Below, piece after piece: positions 6,200 through 7,986 of a stretch of DNA of 7,986 bases. Below the pieces are notes generated by a model. It searched no databases. It saw nothing but the letters and a program-made list of their open reading frames with translations, and had not been told where the DNA came from. The stretch comes from a bacterium (GTDB taxonomy: Bacteria; Eremiobacterota; Eremiobacteria; Baltobacterales; Baltobacteraceae): positions 1 to 7,986 of the forward strand of contig JAJXXM010000433.1 of the NCBI GenBank assembly GCA_021781095.1, given 5' to 3'. How positions within the stretch are numbered: position 1 is the stretch's first letter; the number at the start of each line of letters is the position of its first letter. The position numbers were made by a program, and so were the translations under genes.

Positions 6200-7986
6200 A
6201 TGCAGAGCATCTCGGAACCGAGTCTGGGCGAGGATCGTCTCGTCGCGTCGCGCTTTATTCGCCCGTTCTCCACCATCGCTAACGCAGACGTTGCAATCGT
6301 TGGTGGAAAGAACGCCTCGCTCGGCGAGATGTACGCGCACCTTACCGGGAAGGGAATTCTCGTTCCTAACGGTTTTGCTGTGACCGCGGATGCGTACCGG
6401 TACGTCATCGAGCGCAATGCGCTCCTACCCCTCCTCCACGAAGCGCTCGATGGACTCGATTGGGCAAATCCCGAAGACTTCACCAAGAGGACGCACCGAG
6501 CACATCGTGCCGTCGCTCATGCCGTTATTCCCGACGACCTCCGCGAAGAGATTCTGGGAGCCTACCATTCCCTTCGCGCGCAGTACGGCGACGCGATGAC
6601 CGTCGCGGTGCGCTCGTCGGCGACTGCGGAGGACTTGCCGAACGCGAGCTTTGCCGGGCAGCACGAGAGCTTCGTCAACGTCGCCGGCGAGGAGCTACTT
6701 CTGGAGGCGTATCGGCAGGCCATAGCGAGCCTTTTTTTGGAGCGAGCGATTCACTATCGTATCGACGGCGGGTTCGATCATTTTCGCATCGCGCTCTCGG
6801 TGGGCGTCATGAAAATGGTGCGTTCCGATCGGGCTGCCAGCGGGGTTGCCTTCACGCTCGATACCGAGAGCGGCTTCCGCGGCGTGACGTTCGTCACCGG
6901 CTCCTACGGGCTCGGAGAAAATATTGTTTCGGGGGCGGTCGATCCCGATGAATTTTACGTCTTCAAAGCGACGCTGGAGAAGGGTTTCCGCCGCGTGCTA
7001 CGCCATCGGCTCGGCGACAAAGCGCGAATGCTCGTCTATGCGCCCGGGGACCAACTTCGTGGGACGACGATCGACCTGGAGACCCCAAGCGCCGCACGCG
7101 GACGCTATTGCCTGACCGATGACGAGGTGTTGACGATCGCGGAGCAGTGCGCGATCGTCGAGGGTCATTACAGCGCATTGGCGGGGCAACCGACGCCGAT
7201 GGATATCGAGTGGGCGAAGGACGGAATCGACGGGCGTATCTATCTCGTGCAGGCTCGCCCCGAGACCGTCGCATCGCGGCGCGACGTGCAGCGCATCGAG
7301 GAGTACCACATCCACGACGCCGGCAAACCGGTGGCGAGCGGGCGTGCGGTGGGCCGCGGCGTCGCCGTGGGGCCCGTCCGCATCGTGACGTCGCGTGCGG
7401 ACCTCGCGGCCTTTCGGCCCGGCGAGGTCTTGGTGTCGCAAACGACGACGCCGGACTGGGAGCCGGTTATGAAAGACGCTGCCGCAATCGTGACCGATCG
7501 GGGCGGGCGTACCTGTCACGCCGCAATCGTCGCCCGCGAACTCGGGATTCCGGCGATCGTCGGGACGGGGAACGCGACCTCGACGTTGCAGTCGGGCGCG
7601 ACCGTTACGGTCTCCTGTGCGAGCGGCGCCGAGGGAGCGGTCTACGCTGGGCGAGTGCCTTTCGACGTCGAGCGGATCGATATTGGAACGCTTGAGAAGC
7701 CTCCCACCGCCGTCATGTTGACGCTCGCAGATCCCGATAAGGCGTTCTCGCGAGCGATGCTTCCCAACGACGGGGTCGGGCTCGCGCGGATCGAGTTCAT
7801 CGTTGCCGATGAGATCGGAATTCACCCGATGGCACTCGCGCATCCCGAACGGGTTACCGATAGTGCCGCCGCAGAGGCAATTCGGCAGCGGACGGCTTCA
7901 TACGAGACGCCGAGCGAATTTTTTATCTCGAAACTCGCCGAAGGCGTCGCCACGATAGCCGCGGCGGTCTACCCCAAGCCGGCGAT
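6200..7986 (+). CDS. ppsA: Phosphoenolpyruvate synthase (pyruvate, water dikinase), 3' end outside the window
   Basis: Cytoplasmic gluconeogenic enzyme that makes PEP, AMP and phosphate from pyruvate, ATP and water. About 595 residues are present of the usual 790 or so. The ATP-grasp domain is at residues about 20-355: VGGKNASLGEM (34-44), AVRSSATAEDLPNASFAGQ starting near residue 136, GSYGLGENIVSGAVDPDEFY, PMDIEWAKDG (333-342) and QARPE (351-355). The swivelling phosphohistidine domain carries GGRTCHAAIVARELGIPA with His440, equivalent to the phosphorylated His of E. coli PpsA (His421). The PEP/pyruvate-binding barrel begins near residue 485 (ADPDKAF, LPNDGVGLARIEFI). The window ends in the barrel, so its catalytic Cys is not visible. 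A Cys-His pair (CHAAI) and the DWEPVMK stretch favour PpsA over PPDK. It is divergent from the phosphoribosyltransferase unit. The start fits the family, with about ten more N-terminal residues than the E. coli enzyme. Confidence 0.97.
   Translation, partial: MQSISEPSLGEDRLVASRFIRPFSTIANADVAIVGGKNASLGEMYAHLTGKGILVPNGFAVTADAYRYVIERNALLPLLHEALDGLDWANPEDFTKRTHRAHRAVAHAVIPDDLREEILGAYHSLRAQYGDAMTVAVRSSATAEDLPNASFAGQHESFVNVAGEELLLEAYRQAIASLFLERAIHYRIDGGFDHFRIALSVGVMKMVRSDRAASGVAFTLDTESGFRGVTFVTGSYGLGENIVSGAVDPDEFYVFKATLEKGFRRVLRHRLGDKARMLVYAPGDQLRGTTIDLETPSAARGRYCLTDDEVLTIAEQCAIVEGHYSALAGQPTPMDIEWAKDGIDGRIYLVQARPETVASRRDVQRIEEYHIHDAGKPVASGRAVGRGVAVGPVRIVTSRADLAAFRPGEVLVSQTTTPDWEPVMKDAAAIVTDRGGRTCHAAIVARELGIPAIVGTGNATSTLQSGATVTVSCASGAEGAVYAGRVPFDVERIDIGTLEKPPTAVMLTLADPDKAFSRAMLPNDGVGLARIEFIVADEIGIHPMALAHPERVTDSAAAEAIRQRTASYETPSEFFISKLAEGVATIAAAVYPKPA

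Noticed and set aside
6101..6340. Eighty extra codons at the 5' end of the phosphoribosyltransferase frame
   Set aside because: They run antisense to the start of ppsA, lack family similarity, and the conserved domain begins right after the ATG at 6100.

Overview
The window is densely coding, GC-rich (roughly 60-65% by eye) bacterial chromosome with seven protein genes and no RNA gene, insertion sequence or CRISPR array that I can see. Signal peptides, a probable outer-membrane beta-barrel and c-type haem sites point to a Gram-negative-type (diderm) bacterium with an aerobic or otherwise cytochrome-based respiratory chain. The style of the proteins would suit a soil lineage such as Candidatus Eremiobacterota or a neighbouring phylum, but that is an impression and not shown by the sequence.

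Layout. (1) 10-954 (+): exported protein with a C-terminal PDZ-like domain. (2) 945-2594 (-): exported di-haem protein with a Cyc2-like N-terminal haem motif, a probable porin-like beta-barrel, and a second cytochrome c domain at the C-terminus carrying a methionine-rich insert. It converges on gene 1 with a 10-base overlap. (3) 2670-3503 (+): DppA-type zinc D-aminopeptidase (M55), divergent from gene 2. (4) 3564-4043 (-): exported Met-rich DUF305 protein, convergent with gene 3 across a 10-bp perfect hairpin. (5) 4104-5441 (-): erythromycin-esterase-family protein. (6) 5426-6100 (-): COG1926-type phosphoribosyltransferase whose end overlaps the start of gene 5 by 16 bases. (7) 6200 to the right edge (+): phosphoenolpyruvate synthase ppsA, cut by the window after about 595 of roughly 790 residues.

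How they may work together. Genes 6, 5 and perhaps 4 form a leftward transcription unit starting in the 99-bp divergent region shared with ppsA. The phosphoribosyltransferase plus esterase-like pair is the split form of a two-domain protein known from mycobacteria (Rv2030c, a hypoxia/dormancy-regulon gene), so a stress or slow-growth role is a reasonable inference. Genes 2 and 4 are both exported and methionine-rich, which suggests envelope redox or copper chemistry. The most unusual item is gene 2: a haem site at each end of a predicted barrel, which would fit electron transfer across the outer membrane.
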